Part shown: positions 12,078 to 24,905 of the stretch, piece by piece | Position numbering within the stretch: the stretch's first letter is position 1 | Layout: the number at the start of each line of letters is the position of its first letter | Assembly (NCBI RefSeq): GCF_019112545.1 | Contig: NW_025064938.1 | Coordinates: 1-64,000 of the forward strand | Length of the DNA: 64,000 nucleotides | From: Guyanagaster necrorhizus | Taxonomy: Eukaryota > Basidiomycota > Agaricomycetes > Agaricales > Physalacriaceae | Direction of reading: 5' to 3' | The notes under the pieces: generated by a model | The model's input: only the letters and a program-made list of their open reading frames with translations | What the model was told of the DNA's origin: nothing | The model's database searches: none | Translations under genes and position numbers: made by a program

Positions 12078-14904
12078 GTCTGGGTCTGAAGACAAATGAA
12101 GCAGCCATTTTGCAATGATATGATGCTTCGAAAAAGGCTATTGACTAGATTCAGTTCAACAAATGCTTAATGTGCAGACTTCGAGCGGGCAAGTGTGAGG
12201 ACGTATACACGCCACAGGTAATTCCGACTTGGAATCAAAGAACATCGGAGGGAAATGCCGGCGATATTAATAGACCATTTAAATGGGAACATTCATTCTG
12301 AATGCTGGCATGTAAACTCGAGAACCTAAATACAAGTTCCAGAAGCTATTTTTGAAACAAGTCGGGGGATTAAGGACGCGCATTGCTTCATACATTTCGT
12401 GAACGTGAACTGTCTCCGCTTTCTCCAGACTTGAACGAAGTAAAGATGTCTCACTTCACTACCATGGAACTTAGATTATGGGTGAAGAGAACGACTCTCT
12501 ATGTGTTAGACACGCGTATCGGCCCCTGACTGTGCGTCACCAAGTCTGCATTCATATCTCTTGAGGTATATGAAACATTTCGAGCTAAAATTCCAACAAA
12601 ATTCCAATCAAGGTTAGCAGAAAAGAGTGGGTTATTAAGACTGGCTGAGTACACATTGGATAGTATTCTTTAATAGGATGACAATTTCAAGTCGTAATTC
12701 GTTCAGTTGAAATTGTCAATTTGTAAAATATAATCTTCACTCACGTTAGTCACGTCCGACGCTTCTCTCCTCCCCCCATTCCCGCTGTCGCTCCATTGCA
12801 TGTCATTGCAACACTTCCTGTGAACGAGATTCATGGTAAACGTAGCGGATGACGTAGCGGATATCGTAATCGTTATGCATTCACCGTAAAGCCGATTCGT
12901 GAGCCGGCTTCTGTTATTTCTCCGATGTTTTCGTCCTGGATTTGGACTCTGTTGGAATACGTGAGTGCCAACGTGTTACTTTTGTACTTCTCAATGGATG
13001 CTATAACTGACTATGTTATCAGGTGGCTTTGAGGGAAATATGTTCCTGCTACGACCTCGGTCTCTCATGCAATTCTATAACGTCAAAGAAGATGGAGCTC
13101 CTTTTGAATTCATCCCTTGTTGTAACGTACTGGCAAGTCTCTTTCTTTGAACTTTGAATAATTCATACTTATTCTTCATGCTAGACATAAATAGGTCTGT
13201 ATTTGCTGGATTGTCGGCTTCTTTGGTCGTTTATGGGTCATCCTGTCCATCCATATGAATGAGATTTTTCGTCTCTCACATAGAACGTCCACTGGCACAC
13301 GACCATTTTGAACCCTCTTGCATATTTATACCTTACATGGCAGGATATGACTGATATTGAAGGCTTTCAAGTTCAAGGTATGCTGTTTCCTCAGAAGATC
13401 TTACAAGTCATATACTCTGATTTTTTTGGTAGAAGGGGCTTCTCTTCTCCACCTGACATGCAAAACATCGAGACTGCAAAGTCCTTCGCAGGTTGACTTT
13501 TCTCACTGTTTCATCAATTTCCTGTATGCATTCAGGGTAGCAAGCGTTTAATTCTTAGATACATCTCGTCTTGCACAACATGGCCTAGTTGATTAAAAAA
13601 CCAGGTGCATTTTACGGTTATTGAAGGCATATAACTTTCTTGTCTGTGAGTAGATCGTGGCTTCAGAGCCGTATAATATGTATGGTACGGTGAGTAGCTC
13701 TAGCTCAAAGTCAAACAGATAGAAACATGGATCTCATACCAAAGCATTATTGAGTCCTAATTTATAAGAACAAGGAAGATAAATTTGCTTACCAGGGAAA
13801 GAGAAAAGAGAAAAGTACACTTCGACGCCTGTTCGTATCGTGAATCACTCTGTTCGGGTTTCAAGATCCACCTCGTGAGAACTGAATATCATCAACGTGG
13901 TTGATCGGGACTCGTGTTGGTAGGTCTAGTAGTCAATATCCGCGGGGTGCCTGCACACAATAGTACTGTCAGGAAACATCCGATCAGCAAGGCTTTGTAT
14001 TAACATGTATGAGTCGTACGTCTTCCTAACCCTCCTGATCTCCTCCAGTCCAGTGTCTTGTGCTATATTTATCCCTGCATTCAATCGGCCTGACGCGTTT
14101 CACTCAATACGCCATCACGATACTCCCTGCTATGGCGAATAGGAAGACAATATGAGAAAGCGCATCCAGAGGAAGATTGGATGAATGTAATAAAACGGAT
14201 GATGGTTCCTTGGTGTGGCGCGAAGCCCACGGAAGTTTGACGTGAAGTGAATTATAGAGATAAAAGGTTCGGCCTGCAAACGACATCTAAATTTACTCTC
14301 CGATAAGGGATGAAACTAAAGTTAACCTCATGACGTTCCTGCCACCCAGCTCCATCCTCCCTTACTGATTCTCATCCTAGATTATAGCTCGTTAAATTCA
14401 ATGTCCTATATATCGGCGTAAATTCGCAGTCATCTCTGTCATGGGCAGAAAGACAGGATCTTGGTATTCGCCAGCCTTTCACAGTGCGGACTTGACCGTT
14501 CACGTGGAAATTCAGAGGTGGCAAGAGTGCTAAATTCCTGACTCGCTGAAAGATATATAAATACACAGCTAGGTCGTCACCCAATCCTGCCAGCTTGGTG
14601 GTGCATTTGTGGAGTCAGGAAAGAACGCTAAGGAGGAGGGCAAGGCTTCAACCACGATTGGTGGCCAGTTGCGGTCAGGGTATCAAAGAGTAGGGGTGAA
14701 TCAAAGATGAATTCCCCACGGACTCGCATCCCGGATTTGTGGACGATTCCGGGTACTTCCACGGTGATTAAGGCTCCTATTTTGGCGTTTCTTCCTTCCT
14801 TAACTTTGATTTATTCTGCACGTTTGCTTTGCCCATATATTCTCCTCTTAAATTTCTCTGAAATCCCACTATTCTGATGCTGATACGTCCGAAATTGATG
14901 CGCC
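12078..14904. other. No gene firmly recognised; possible exons near 12.9-13.5 kb
   Basis: Between 12900 and 13550 on the plus strand there are GT-AG-bounded open pieces (for example FEGNMFLLRPRSLMQFYN after an AG near 13022), but I cannot join them into a recognisable protein. At 14620 the phrase AAGAACGCTAAGG also occurs just before the 3' LTR of the gypsy element at 42670. This could be a relic or chance. Confidence 0.3.
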
Positions 14905-14929
14905 ATGAAGCTAAGGATGTCTCTGGTGA

Positions 14930-15423
14930 TTCTCAGCACTGTGGGCTTCCTATACCATTTACTGATTTATCTTCTCGTCACTGTTAGAAGGACCGTATAC
15001 ATTTCTTTAGACCCAATGTCCGGTCCAGCAATGACCCATTGCAGCGACCTGGTGTTGTGGCCAGACCCCCAGTTCTTGAAGCGGCTCATTTTTTCGTGGA
15101 GCCTCATGAGAGCGAACCATGCTGTGGGAAAATTTTTAGAAAACAGAAACAACCATGTTAGCAAAATCGAGAGGTGCATAGATACTGTTGCGAATGTGAA
15201 ATGATTGCCCACCGTTCAAATCCGTATAAGAATTAGTCCATGATGCCTTTTTTTCAATGACCAACTTGTTTAAAGGACCAGGATTTGGAGGGGGTTTGAT
15301 GAGAAATTCATGAGATACCTTTTTGCTGAGGAGATATTGACACTCTTGAATGTAGGATGCAGGAGAGCCACGAATTGTGAGCCTAATGTTCCGACAGCTC
15401 GAAAATACTGAACAGATCTGCAT
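14930..15423 (-). CDS. Possible spliced gene fragment of unknown family
   Basis: On the minus strand an open piece (IRLTIRGSPASYIQECQYLL, about 15305-15390) ends at a GTATCT donor. After a CCCACAG acceptor near 15125 follows WFALMRLHEKMSRFKNWGSG then HNTRSLQWVIAGPDIGSKEM and VLLTVTRR. The wording is protein-like, with W/G/P-rich conserved-looking spacing, but I cannot name the family. The sequence just downstream on the minus strand (about 14930-14965, reading DKSVNGIGSPQC) is repeated at 15560-15600 (DKSVNGMRGIQW), suggesting a partial tandem duplication. Start and end are unknown, so it may be a pseudogene. Confidence 0.3.
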
Positions 15424-15429
15424 TAAAAT

Positions 15430-18110
15430 ATCTGAGTATCAATAGGTACTAGGTCAATAAATGCCAGGCAAACGTACCAAAAAGTACCATTCGACGCCTT
15501 TTAGTATTTTCAGTCTCTCTGCTCTTGTTTCAAGATGAATAAAGGTACTCACCTCACCACTGTATGCCTCGCATACCATTTACTGATTTATCTCCTAATA
15601 ATTAATTGAAGGACCTTGTCAGCCAGGAGTATTCTCGCCCAAGGTGGCTAATTCTTCGAGCACGAAGAGTAGAAGGATTCTCAAGGTGGTGGCTGGATCG
15701 GTGCTGCAGAGCCTTTATACACTTTTTCACTGTCTATTTGCTAATACTTCGATGCTCCAGGCCTCAAACCAGGACAAGTAGTTCTCAGAGCATCTTAATC
15801 ATTTTGGGGGGGTCATCGATTCATCGCCAGAGATTTGACGGTCCTGGTCAACGTTCATGGGTGTCCTTCACTTGATGCATTCACCATGATAGCTGTTTCA
15901 ACTCGAAAGACATTATGTAGTTAATTGGGTCAGCTATCCCCTTTGTTGTAGTTGTTTACATGCTAGTCTATCCTCAAGGCAAGAAAAATATATTTGACCT
16001 GACAGAAAGAAATTGACCAGTGTGTATGTATTTCGCCCATGCGACCTTTGAACTGATGTCCCGCCAGGTATAGTTGTTTATGGAATACAAGACGGGTACA
16101 TTCTGGTTATACAGCGGTTATATCGATACCCGGCATTTAGGTTGTAATCACGTGAGGATGGGGGATCGGCTACAATCTTTCTATTAAACGCCACCCCTGT
16201 TACTCAAGCTGTAGGGAACATTTAAACTGGACAGTAAAGATATATGTCGAAGCCGTTGATGCATCAATCATATAATGCCGACAAGGGGCGGATACATCTT
16301 ACCCCTTTGGTTATAAGTCTGAGAGCAGTAAGCTTCGATATATCAAAGCGGAGAACTGTCCCATACCTTTCGGTTGTATGGGGGGGAGGAGGATAAAGAG
16401 ACACTATAGTCTACAGGCATCGTCAGTATCAATGAATGTCCGCCCAGAAGGAGGAAAGACTGACAGTGCTATCCTTCCTAACTGTATCTGCATTGTCTTT
16501 ATTATCTGTATGTTCACTGGCCTGACTACCTCTAACTCCGGTGTCCAAGGTTAAAGGCGTTACTACATCCGGCTCAGGATCGGGCTGAATTGCATCCGCT
16601 TGGTGAAGCCTGCATGGCGTGTAACAGTAGTCGCACATACACCCTAAGACGAATAATCCCAGGAAAGCAGATGATGAGGGTCAGAAAATCACCTCGTAGG
16701 CTGTAAAATAAATAAAGACGTACCAGCAAAGGCAATGCCGACTATTTGACGGCCAGAGAATTTTCCATTCTGTCCGCCGCTTTCACTGTCTGGTATGATG
16801 ATGGGCTGAATCGAGTTTCACTGGCATATATGCGTGTCTGAGTCTCAGTATGACTAGTACAAGGGAGGGACCGCATCAAGAAACAGGTAAAATTCATTTT
16901 TGAAGATGCTGCTGGATGTATTAATGCTCCATTTGCTGGCGTCGCCTTGAGTTTGTCGTCATCACCAACCAGCCCCGGTTAATGTCTGCGACGATGATGA
17001 TGGGAGAGGGAGGTAGAAGTTCAGGGGCTGCCATCTTTGTTGATCTCTCACCGCCACTATCACAGTACTGCCTGCCTACTTGCGAGCTGAATCAAAGTGT
17101 CATATAGCAGGTTCTGGAATATTTTTTTTGGGCAAAAGGTCTCTGTTCCTTGGCATCATTCACCACAGTAGTCTTACTTCAGCATGTTTCGTGAAGAAAA
17201 TTGTCTCGGTACCGTCTTTTCAGAATTTCCCTAAAATGATCCAATCAGTGTAATTTAGAGCCCCTCCATAGCAGTCCCTTCTGAGTCATATCATCAGTAT
17301 CGAGAGTTATCCGGTACTCTGCCGCAGTCCATGCTTACACCCATAAGTCATACCTAATGTATGATGCAGGCGAAGAGTTAATATGAATAGTATACTCTCC
17401 ATCGATGATGCTATGTCTCGTCATGTGTCAGGTGGTGTTGGGGACATCAGAGCCATGGTATAGCACTTTAGTCTGTCTTGACGACGGCGATATCAACAAG
17501 CCCATGACAGTGTTCGGGGCCATCCTCGAGGCTCTTAGCGAAGAATATCATGACCTATGCAATGTGAATGCCATCATCATGCGATCTCTAATTATTGGCT
17601 TATACATGCTTGTATAGTCAAAGCAGCTAAGCTGTCAAGATACTTCGATGCTGATAACATTTTTGCACAAGCTCCGAGTGGTGATAGGTTGATGCATTCA
17701 TGTTCTCTTCACGCATGCGGCTTCTGACTGTTCTACTTTGCTTTCAGGTTCACAGCATATTAGGTGGACCATTTAATGCAGAGCCTGGCGTCTCTAGAAA
17801 GATGACTTTGATTTACTAATTCATTTTGGTCTGAACTCACCAATCATGTTCCATGTTTCGACTGTGATTCTCTGATGTTGTCTTTTGCATATATCATATG
17901 AAAGACCAGGATATGAGACATCTCACTTGCAAAGTATTTAGGCCAAGATACCAGCGAACTTCGTACCTTGGCACCATCACCATCACCATCTCCTATTGCA
18001 ATCCTGTCGTCTCTTGGGTAGGTATATCGTACCTCGTTTCCACCTTCATTCTCAAATAGCCTGATTCATTAACTGACAGATTATTCCTAGCCGTTATCGA
18101 GGTAAACAAG
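15430..18110. other. No gene firmly recognised
   Basis: Apart from the weak candidate at 16429-16810, nothing here is supported. 17405-17617 holds a 70-codon open plus-strand frame without recognised features. Confidence 0.3.
16429..16810 (-). CDS. Possible C-terminal exons of a Cys-containing protein
   Basis: An exon preceded by TTCAG near 16810 reads PIIIPDSESGGQNGKFSG then RQIVGIAFAG and stops at a GTACGT donor. After an acceptor (TCTTAG) near 16640 it continues in frame with GCMCDYCYTPCRLHQADA and an acidic Ser/Thr-rich tail (ending SLSSFWADIH, TGA or TAA at 16429). The Gly-rich stretch before a hydrophobic VGIAFAG followed by Cys residues resembles the membrane-proximal part of fungal single-pass surface proteins, but the hydrophobic span is too short. 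The N-terminus is not identified. Confidence 0.25.
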
Positions 18111-19862
18111 ATGCTCACAAGGAAGATGGATAGAGCCGAGGTATGTATCAGATGCATTCAAGCTGATGTACCTCCTCTAACGTGCTATTAGAAAAAGTCA
18201 TCCTCTTCTTCTGGCCTTGAGCTGGTCAATTATAAACCCTATATCACCGACGAGGGCCTCCTTCCCCTCCTTCATGGAAGCTTCTCGTCCCTGGACTCTA
18301 CCACCATCAATTCCATTTATGCCCAAATCACACGTCTCGATATTGAAGTGCAATCTCGTCAAAACAAAATCACTATGACCTAATCTTCTCTCCAACGTCT
18401 TCAAGAGGAGTGCGATCATGCCATGACAGATCTCTCTCATAATAAATCCCTTTTATCCCCTATCCGATGCATGCCATCTGACATCCTTCTGCACATATTC
18501 AATTTGGCAGCTGAAGGTAGTGAGATCTGCATCTCATTGCCTCCATTCATCCTTCATAGTGTATGCTCCACATGGAGGGCCTTTGTCCTGTCAGAGCCAT
18601 CCCTTTGGTCTAGGGTGAACATCAATTTAACTAAATTCTTCGGGGAGACGAGTGAATCATACAACTCGAAGAATCGTCTCCTCCTCCACACTGCCTTCTT
18701 TCTGTCGAGAGATTATCCCCTCAGGATGTCAATGCAGGGCGTGGGCACTTCCACAGAGGCATGCACAATAATGATGGATTACATCGCTCCTACATCTCAA
18801 TGGTGGATATCCCTTTCTCTTCGTTTCTATGATCTGAAAAGCATCTTTGGACTTTCAAACATCTCAGGACCCCTCCCAATGCTGGAAAGCTTGGATTTCA
18901 CCCTGTCCAATTATCATTCACAGAAGAATTTTCATACCACCATGTCCCAGCTTTTCTGTTCCGTTCCTTTACTACGCTCGGTCAAAATAGCTGGCGACTT
19001 CTTTGACGAACTATCGCTTCCTCTTCATCAACTCACGACCATCAATTTCAAACCTCAGCGATGCCGGACTTCTGAAACATCCCTGTTCTATGATTGTATT
19101 GGTAAAGGGGCGGAACTGGAATCATTCACCTTTGAAAGGATCTATGAGGGTCCTTCGGACGTGCAGAAATTTTCGGGACCATTACCGGAAATAACCCATA
19201 CAAATATCCGACAGCTTTCACTGCGATACGATATCCCCACAGATCTGAAGTATTGTATTTTTCCAGCACTGGAGGACCTGTCTCTTTTTGCTTGTCTTCA
19301 AGAACAGCATTCGGGACTCAGTTGTACTGTACATGAACTTGGAATGATCTCCAAATTTCTGAAGCACTCCAAACCCTGTCTTCGATCCTTCGCTGTGTAC
19401 AGGCCTCTGGCTTTACCAGTTTTCAACGATATCGCCATGGGGACGTTTACATCCCTCACAGATCTTGTCATTGCCATAAACGAGGAAATGTCAACTGAAA
19501 TAGTGCAAATATTGGCCGAGCCTTCGTTCGTCCCATGTCTTCAGCGATTGTCCCTGCATATCTGCTGTACAGCAAGATCATTATTTGAAGATGATTCACT
19601 ATATGATATGACTATATCTCGACACAAATGTGGGCTGCAATCGCTGGTCTTGTCGGTTCCAGACACCGAGGCTTTGAGGACCTATCGCTTTCCGGATAAT
19701 TCTGACTGGAAGGGGTGGTTGTTGCAGGTATATAAACTGAAAGAAACTGGATTGGGAGTGATCTTCTCATTGGATAAAGCAGACTTTTTTGATGAAGAAG
19801 ATGCATCTAATGAGTTTGCGAATTGGCTTAATGTTTGGACTATTCTGGATCGTTTCGCCTAA
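18111..19862 (+). pseudogene. F-box protein gene with an in-frame stop in its 5' part
   Basis: F-box proteins recruit substrates to SCF ubiquitin ligases, with Skp1 bound by the F-box (family knowledge). Exon 1 (18111-18140, MLTRKMDRAE) joins by a 51-bp GTATGT-TAG intron to exon 2 at 18192 in phase. The frame gives a coiled-coil-like LDIEVQSRQNK region, then TAA at 18381-18383 (residue 74), then continues unbroken through QRLQEECDHA, LLSPIRCMPSDILLHIFNLA (F-box-like, about 18453-18512), CSTWRAFVLSEPSLW and a Leu-rich region to the stop at 19860-19862. The conserved frame on both sides of the TAA shows that the ancestral protein was about 565 aa. Translation from ATG 18423 would still give 479 aa with the F-box but without the coiled coil. 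So it is either a recent nonsense allele, an N-terminally shortened functional gene, or a sequencing error. Its CpG content is normal, and it lies directly beside the CpG-free transposon block. Confidence 0.8.
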
Positions 19863-20249
19863 TTGTATGACTTGGAAATTTACTTTCTGGTTGTATTCCT
19901 GTGCCCCGAGTTTGATTAAATGGACATCGATCCATAGAATGTAATTTGTGGCGAGTGATGATTATCATGCAAATGATGCTATATGATAGTTGTGTGCATT
20001 CCAGGCCATTCGCCACATAAAGGAACAGTATCAGTGGAATCACCAAATTGTAGCAGTAATAGACATGATTTTGTCATAGAAGGGATAATGAACATACTTT
20101 GGAATTTGACCAACAGCCCTTCTCAAATTCCAGTTCATGCCGCAGTTTATTTTTCAGTTTATTTGATGGCATGATGGCCATAAAGGCAATTCCCTTCAGC
20201 AGAATCTTAGTGGAGTGTGAACTAGGCTCTTGCAAATCGAGAAATTCAG
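19863..20249. other. Transition from gene to CpG-depleted block
   Basis: 3' flank of the F-box gene. The last CpGs are near 20000-20020 and after that they almost vanish. No gene is supported. Confidence 0.45.
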
Positions 20250-20770
20250 ATTCAGTTCAGACAAGTCATAGCCCTCATGGATTGGGATGGTGAGATCCAG
20301 TGGCATCAGTTTTGGATGATCTTTCTCAGTTCAAGACAGCAAGATCTTTTGCAATTCCCATCTTTGGCAGTATCATGATGATCATTTTCAGCAGCATGAG
20401 TACATTCTCATTGACAAGAGTAGGTATTCACATTACAGATGCACTATATACTGAGTTTGGCTTAGTAGGCTATCTGCTCACATAGATCTTGTTCACAAAC
20501 CATGACTTAACTCAAGATCCTGTTAAAGCTGCAGACTGAAAACAGTGGAACTGGAAACTTTCTTCCTTGCATATGTCTGTGGAGCATGCTTTCAGCTGGT
20601 TGAACAGTGATCTCTAATTTGTCACTGCCTTCCTGATCAGAAGCTACAGGATCACTGTAGATTCAATCAGTCTCTTATGATTCTACATAATATATTGAAA
20701 GAATATAGTGATGATTCTGAGATCACCAAGACTTTTCTATACAGCATTTAAGTGTATAGTATACAGTGAT
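20250..20770 (+). pseudogene. PIF/Harbinger-like transposase relic
   Basis: Decayed C-terminal half of a DDE transposase. One frame reads QDPVKAAD, stop, KQWNWKLSSLHMSVEHAFSW. The overlapping next frame reads CLPDQKLQDHCRF then NQSLMILHNILKEYSDDSE. The VEHAFxWLK ... LMILHNIL(E)EY combination is characteristic of Harbinger-type and related DDE_4 transposases (family knowledge). Several stops and at least one frameshift are present. The catalytic Asp residues upstream cannot be located with confidence. Confidence 0.6.
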
Positions 20771-20945
20771 ATGCCCTAGTCTCAAGTTAATGTCAATATA
20801 CTGATCAAACTCCTAAAATCTTGGTGTGACTACCACTTCAGTATCAATGCTGGCAGTTATAGTCTATCAACCTCTATACTTCCTTTTCTTTATCATCATC
20901 CTATACATTCTGATCCTGATCCTTCTTCTTTACCTTCAGTTAGTG
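20720..20945 (+). repeat. Repeat H, copy 1
   Basis: Begins GAGATCACCAAGACTTTTCT and continues with AGTATACAGTGATAT, GATCAAACTCCTAAA and CTTGGTGTGACTACCACTTC. It matches 55945-56148 in inverse orientation along its whole length and 45990-46075 in part. The TATTTAAG-containing start suggests an LTR or transposon end. Family unknown. Confidence 0.65.
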
Positions 20946-21047
20946 TCAGACTCCAGCTGTTGCAGTGCATTGCATTAGTGATTATTTGGTTGTCACCTGT
21001 GAGACAATCATTAAACACCTACAAATGTTCAGCACTGCTTCTGCCAG

Positions 21048-22455
21048 TAATGTGCTTCATAATGGCTAAGTGACTAAGAGAGGCAAATAAGGAGTGAACT
21101 CTCAAACACCAACATCTAACCACTCAATACACTATCACCAAATACAATTGATGTTGGTTGTTTTGAGTACAATAGAAGCACTCTTGCAGTCTTAAATAAA
21201 TTCAAAAAAACAGTCAATAAAGACAGTTATTCAACTCTATCTTGCTTTCAAAGATGAAATACTTGTGAGGGTAGTTTATAGTAATGTTTAAGTACAATTA
21301 AGACTTAGAATCAATACACAATTGTGCTCAAAATGAACTTAGAATATTCTGAAACCCAATGAACTCTGAAACTCAAATACTAAGTCTATCAAGCACTTAG
21401 GCTTGACTAGCTGCACTCTTGGCTGGCTAGCAGTCCTTAAAACTGAAGAACTTGTATTCCGATGCTGAAACCCTTATAGTTTGGAACTAAAATTAATCTG
21501 AAAGCCAAAATACAGTTATTATTCTAATCCAATCCTCTCTAAGTGACAAAGCAACTTAAATAAATCACTAAGTTGAAGCAGAACTCAAAAACCATTGTCC
21601 CAGGGACTAACCACAGTGAGCTAGAAGACCTGAATATGGAGGTGGGTCACTTTCTTGCTACTTCCCCTCCTTCTCTATATTTATACATCAAAAACAGAAT
21701 GTATAAACAAAATGTTCAAAATAGTATTTCTCCTGTTTGAAGCAGAATCACGCCATTATTCTGGAATGGCGGCACTCCTGGACTCCCCTAGGCTTGCCCA
21801 GACCCACCTGACCACTGCACAGCTTTATTTTAAGCCTACAGTGCATGTGGGTATCTAACTCCTTTCTGTCTACTCAGAGTTTTAATCCTCTGAGTTATTC
21901 TTAGTAGCTTGATTGATCAGGCCCAGTCAGGCCTGGTCAACCAGTCCTATCCACTCTATTCCTCTCAATTCTAAGTCCCTTAGGTCACCTGATACCTAGG
22001 AAATTCAGACTTAGGCATTTGAGTCAAAACTCACAGTGCTAGCCACAGATCATTGGGTCTCTCTTCTTACTGCTCCTGGATGATGCTATCTTTACTCAAT
22101 ACTCCACAACTGGCTATGGTATTATGCCTCTAGCTGTCTTAGAATATACTTGTCTTAGTGGCATGTAGAATTGGCCCCATTTGAGGTACCATTTCTAAGT
22201 CCAACTTGGACTTAGTATTTTCCAAGATGTGATGCTCAACTTTTCTAAGCTCAAACCTGACTTAGGATTTTTATCCTTATGCTATGTTATTTTACAAAGT
22301 CTACTTTAGACCTAGTATTGGTGACTAGCATGACTATCAGCTCAGAGCCTCAGCCATAGTTCTCTACTAGCTAATGGTCCTCAGTTACTATCATATTCTA
22401 GTGTGTTATGCAGAATTCAGAAATTATAGGGCTAGACATGTAGCCTGCATATCAC
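21048..22455 (-). mobile_element. Solo LTR E, copy 1 (1.4 kb)
   Basis: This stretch aligns with 43966-45352 in opposite orientation. Shared blocks include ATGGCTAAGTGACTAA, GAACTCTCAA(A/T)CACCAACA, ACCTAACCA(A/C)TCAAT, ATAGAAGCACTCT, GCTAGCAGT and GATGCTGAAAC. In the other copy the element runs TGAT...ATCA, with a TATA box and AATAAA on the sense strand, so this copy is read on the minus strand. Both are strongly CpG-depleted and diverged. No internal region is attached. Confidence 0.6.
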
Positions 22456-22474
22456 CACTAAATGTGCTCTCATA

Positions 22475-22665
22475 GGTGAAGTGCTTCAAGGCCAAAGACA
22501 GGCAAGGCTTGAGAGAAGATAGAGTGAGATAAATTTAAAGCTCAAAGCTAGACTACTACAGCAAGAGCTATCCTACTTATATACTATTCAGCTTATAATA
22601 AATATAACTGCTGCCAATTATACTGTTCTATGCTATAATACTGGTCCTATCTGGTCATTGGAGAT
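22475..22665 (+). mobile_element. Partial LTR F
   Basis: Matches the middle of the complete LTR F copies at 28071-28538 and 54278-54746 (CTTCAAGGCCAAAGACAG, CAAGAGCTATCCTACTTATATACTATT). It lacks both the TGTTAAG start and the AACA end, so it is truncated, probably by the LTR E insertion just upstream. Confidence 0.6.
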
Positions 22666-22832
22666 AAGACAATAGGGAATTGTCTGTGGGTGAGGCAACT
22701 GAATACAATAGTGGCCTGTCTGTTGTGATTACTTAATTTTCCCATGCTCTTTGAGAAAGCACTCAAGATAAGATAGACATCCTGATAAGATAAGAAAAAA
22801 AAAGATATGGAGAAAATTGTAACAACAAGATA

Positions 22833-23410
22833 GTGAGTGAATACTTCAACAAGCTGGAGCATCTAGCCAAGTTGGCTGGACTACTTGATGATGTCAATGA
22901 AGAAGGACAAATGGTGGAGGCCCTAAAGATCAGGGTTTCACCCTTCTATTTGAAGATTATCTTGGACATCAGCCTCAATATCCTAAAGAGATACATCAAG
23001 TGGAAAGAGCAAATTATGGTAATGAACAAGAAATATTAGTAACAGAAGGCCATGAACACCTATCAACAGAGCAACCACAAGTCCAACTGCCTAAACCAGA
23101 CTAAAACCAACAAACTGATCTCTTTTTCCAAAGCTGATCCTTCTACCTCAACATACACTGCTCAGAAAACTGGGTCCAGAACAACTTACACCAGATCCAG
23201 GAAGCCAATGGACATTGACTGAATGAAGAAGGAGGAAAAGTGTTTTAACTGTGAAGAAAATGAGCTTGTATTGCAGAACTGCCTGAAGAAGTGCACACAG
23301 GAAGATATTTAAGCACAGATCACTGAGTTGCAGAAGGAGACAGAAGGACTTGAAGAGAATGGAAAGGATATGAAGATCAAAGAGGTAAAAGATGAGGCTG
23401 ATGAGTGAGT
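22833..23410 (+). pseudogene. Retrotransposon gag relic with zinc-knuckle remnant
   Basis: Reads as a gag C-terminal half: EYFNKLEHLAKLAGLLDD, then KIRVSPFYLKIILDI, a basic Ser/Thr/Gln-rich linker, MDID before a stop, and a Cys motif CFNCEENELVLQNCLKK that resembles a C-x2-C-x4-H-x4-C zinc knuckle whose His is lost. Three stops interrupt it. It probably belongs to one of the chromoviruses in this block. The element is not resolved. Confidence 0.55.
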
Positions 23411-23723
23411 AATTCCACTCAGTCAGCTGAAGGACTTCATAGTGTGTCTTGAAATACCACTGAATGGACTTATACTAGCTCTATAGGTATCTATTTATAC
23501 ATGCATTTGAATATACCCACTCTTGTTACCCTGAACACACTGAAGGAATTGCAAAGAATGAAAACTCAACCACCCATAGGCCAAACATGGGAAGTGACCT
23601 CTACTGGCTGGCTAAAACCATTCAACACTGAGTGGACTTGGCAGGCTATGAAAAAAATGAAGACAAAAGAAGAAGCCAAGGCAGTGCTTAGGAACTAAGT
23701 ACACTGCTGACATATCTGCTGTA

Positions 23724-24905
23724 TGTTTAGGCATGTAATTTTGCGAATTATAATAATACTTCAACTGTATCACAGTCTACTATGCACACAATAAAGAATA
23801 TGGCTAGAGCACAGTGAAATGGGACATATATAACAGCTAGCTTGAGTGATGATGGGTGGAGAGCATGCCCTAGCAACAGGATGATACCAGAGGGGGTCAT
23901 ACTACACATGAGAGAAATAAAAGGCAGTTCTGACTCAGAGCAGAATATGCATGTCAGACTGTAATATGCATGCAAATGATATGCCAGAGACTCTATTCTG
24001 GAGTTTCATGCTTTGGAATTACCATATTTAGTGTATCTTAGTAAATACAGTAGTAGACTATTTAAGTACCACATTGTAAGAGTAGTAGACAAGTTTCCAA
24101 CCCCCCCACAGTTGTAGTGTAGTGGGCACAGAAAGCCTTGCACTATAGCTCTGAGTTTGTGTTTGTTACTTTAAGTGAGAAAATAGACCTATTATTGATA
24201 TCATAGAGAGAGAATTGAGAACTGTGTGAGGCACAGAAGCTTATAAGAGACTTGAATTCAAATTGATAAGAGATTTTGAATTGCACTCCAGCCTAAGAAT
24301 AAAAGAGCAGTGTCCAAAGAACACTATCTTGAGTTTTTGAGATGTTTGTGATGTATGGCACTATAGGTGGCAGAGGTTCAAACCTTTTGGATCTGTCAGA
24401 CAGCATTTTATTGTCTTTTGTATCTCTGGACCACATAAGTTTGAATCCTGTGAGTCTATGATCAGTTTGGAAACTTGTGAACATATTTGTGATTGGTTTC
24501 TGCTTAGAGTGCTAAGTTTTGAGTTGTGTAGTGTGTGTTTAGAGATTTGAAATTGAGCTGAGCTGTGCTTGGAATCATTTTGAGAGTTTTGTGAGAGTGT
24601 TTTAATGTATTGTATTGAGCTGCAGTAGACTTTGCCTTGAGGCCTGGCAACATTCATTGCTACCTCTTGTTTTTGATAAAATGAAAAGCTTTGAGACTTA
24701 GAGAGATCTGAGACAGTCATACATGTATAATTGCTATTCACACACAGTGAAATCATTTGAGAAGATGATTGTACTTGCTACAGCTACTTTATCATATTAT
24801 AATCCCTCCACAAACTAAGAGTATTATGTGTGTGTTAGTGTGGGTGTGATCAGTGGATAGCTCTCTGCTGAGACTGTTTTGTGTGCATGCAAAATCTCTT
24901 CTATG
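23724..24905 (+). mobile_element. LTR G, copy 1
   Basis: Starts TGTTTAGGCATGTAATTTTG and aligns with the interrupted copy at 34494-34768, 43221-43965 and 45353-45820. Shared blocks include AGAGCAGAATATGC, GTAGTAGACAAGTTTCCAA, GCAGTGTC, GGTGGCAGAGGTT, GCTTTGAGACTTAGAGAGATCT and TGTGTTAGTGTGGGTGTGAT. The end near 24905 is approximate. This copy has deletions relative to the other. Confidence 0.65.

Noticed and set aside
14600..14640. Second gypsy polypurine tract at 14620
   Set aside because: Shares AAGAACGCTAAGG with the tract at 42650, but no LTR start follows and no pol sequence precedes. Too little to call an element.
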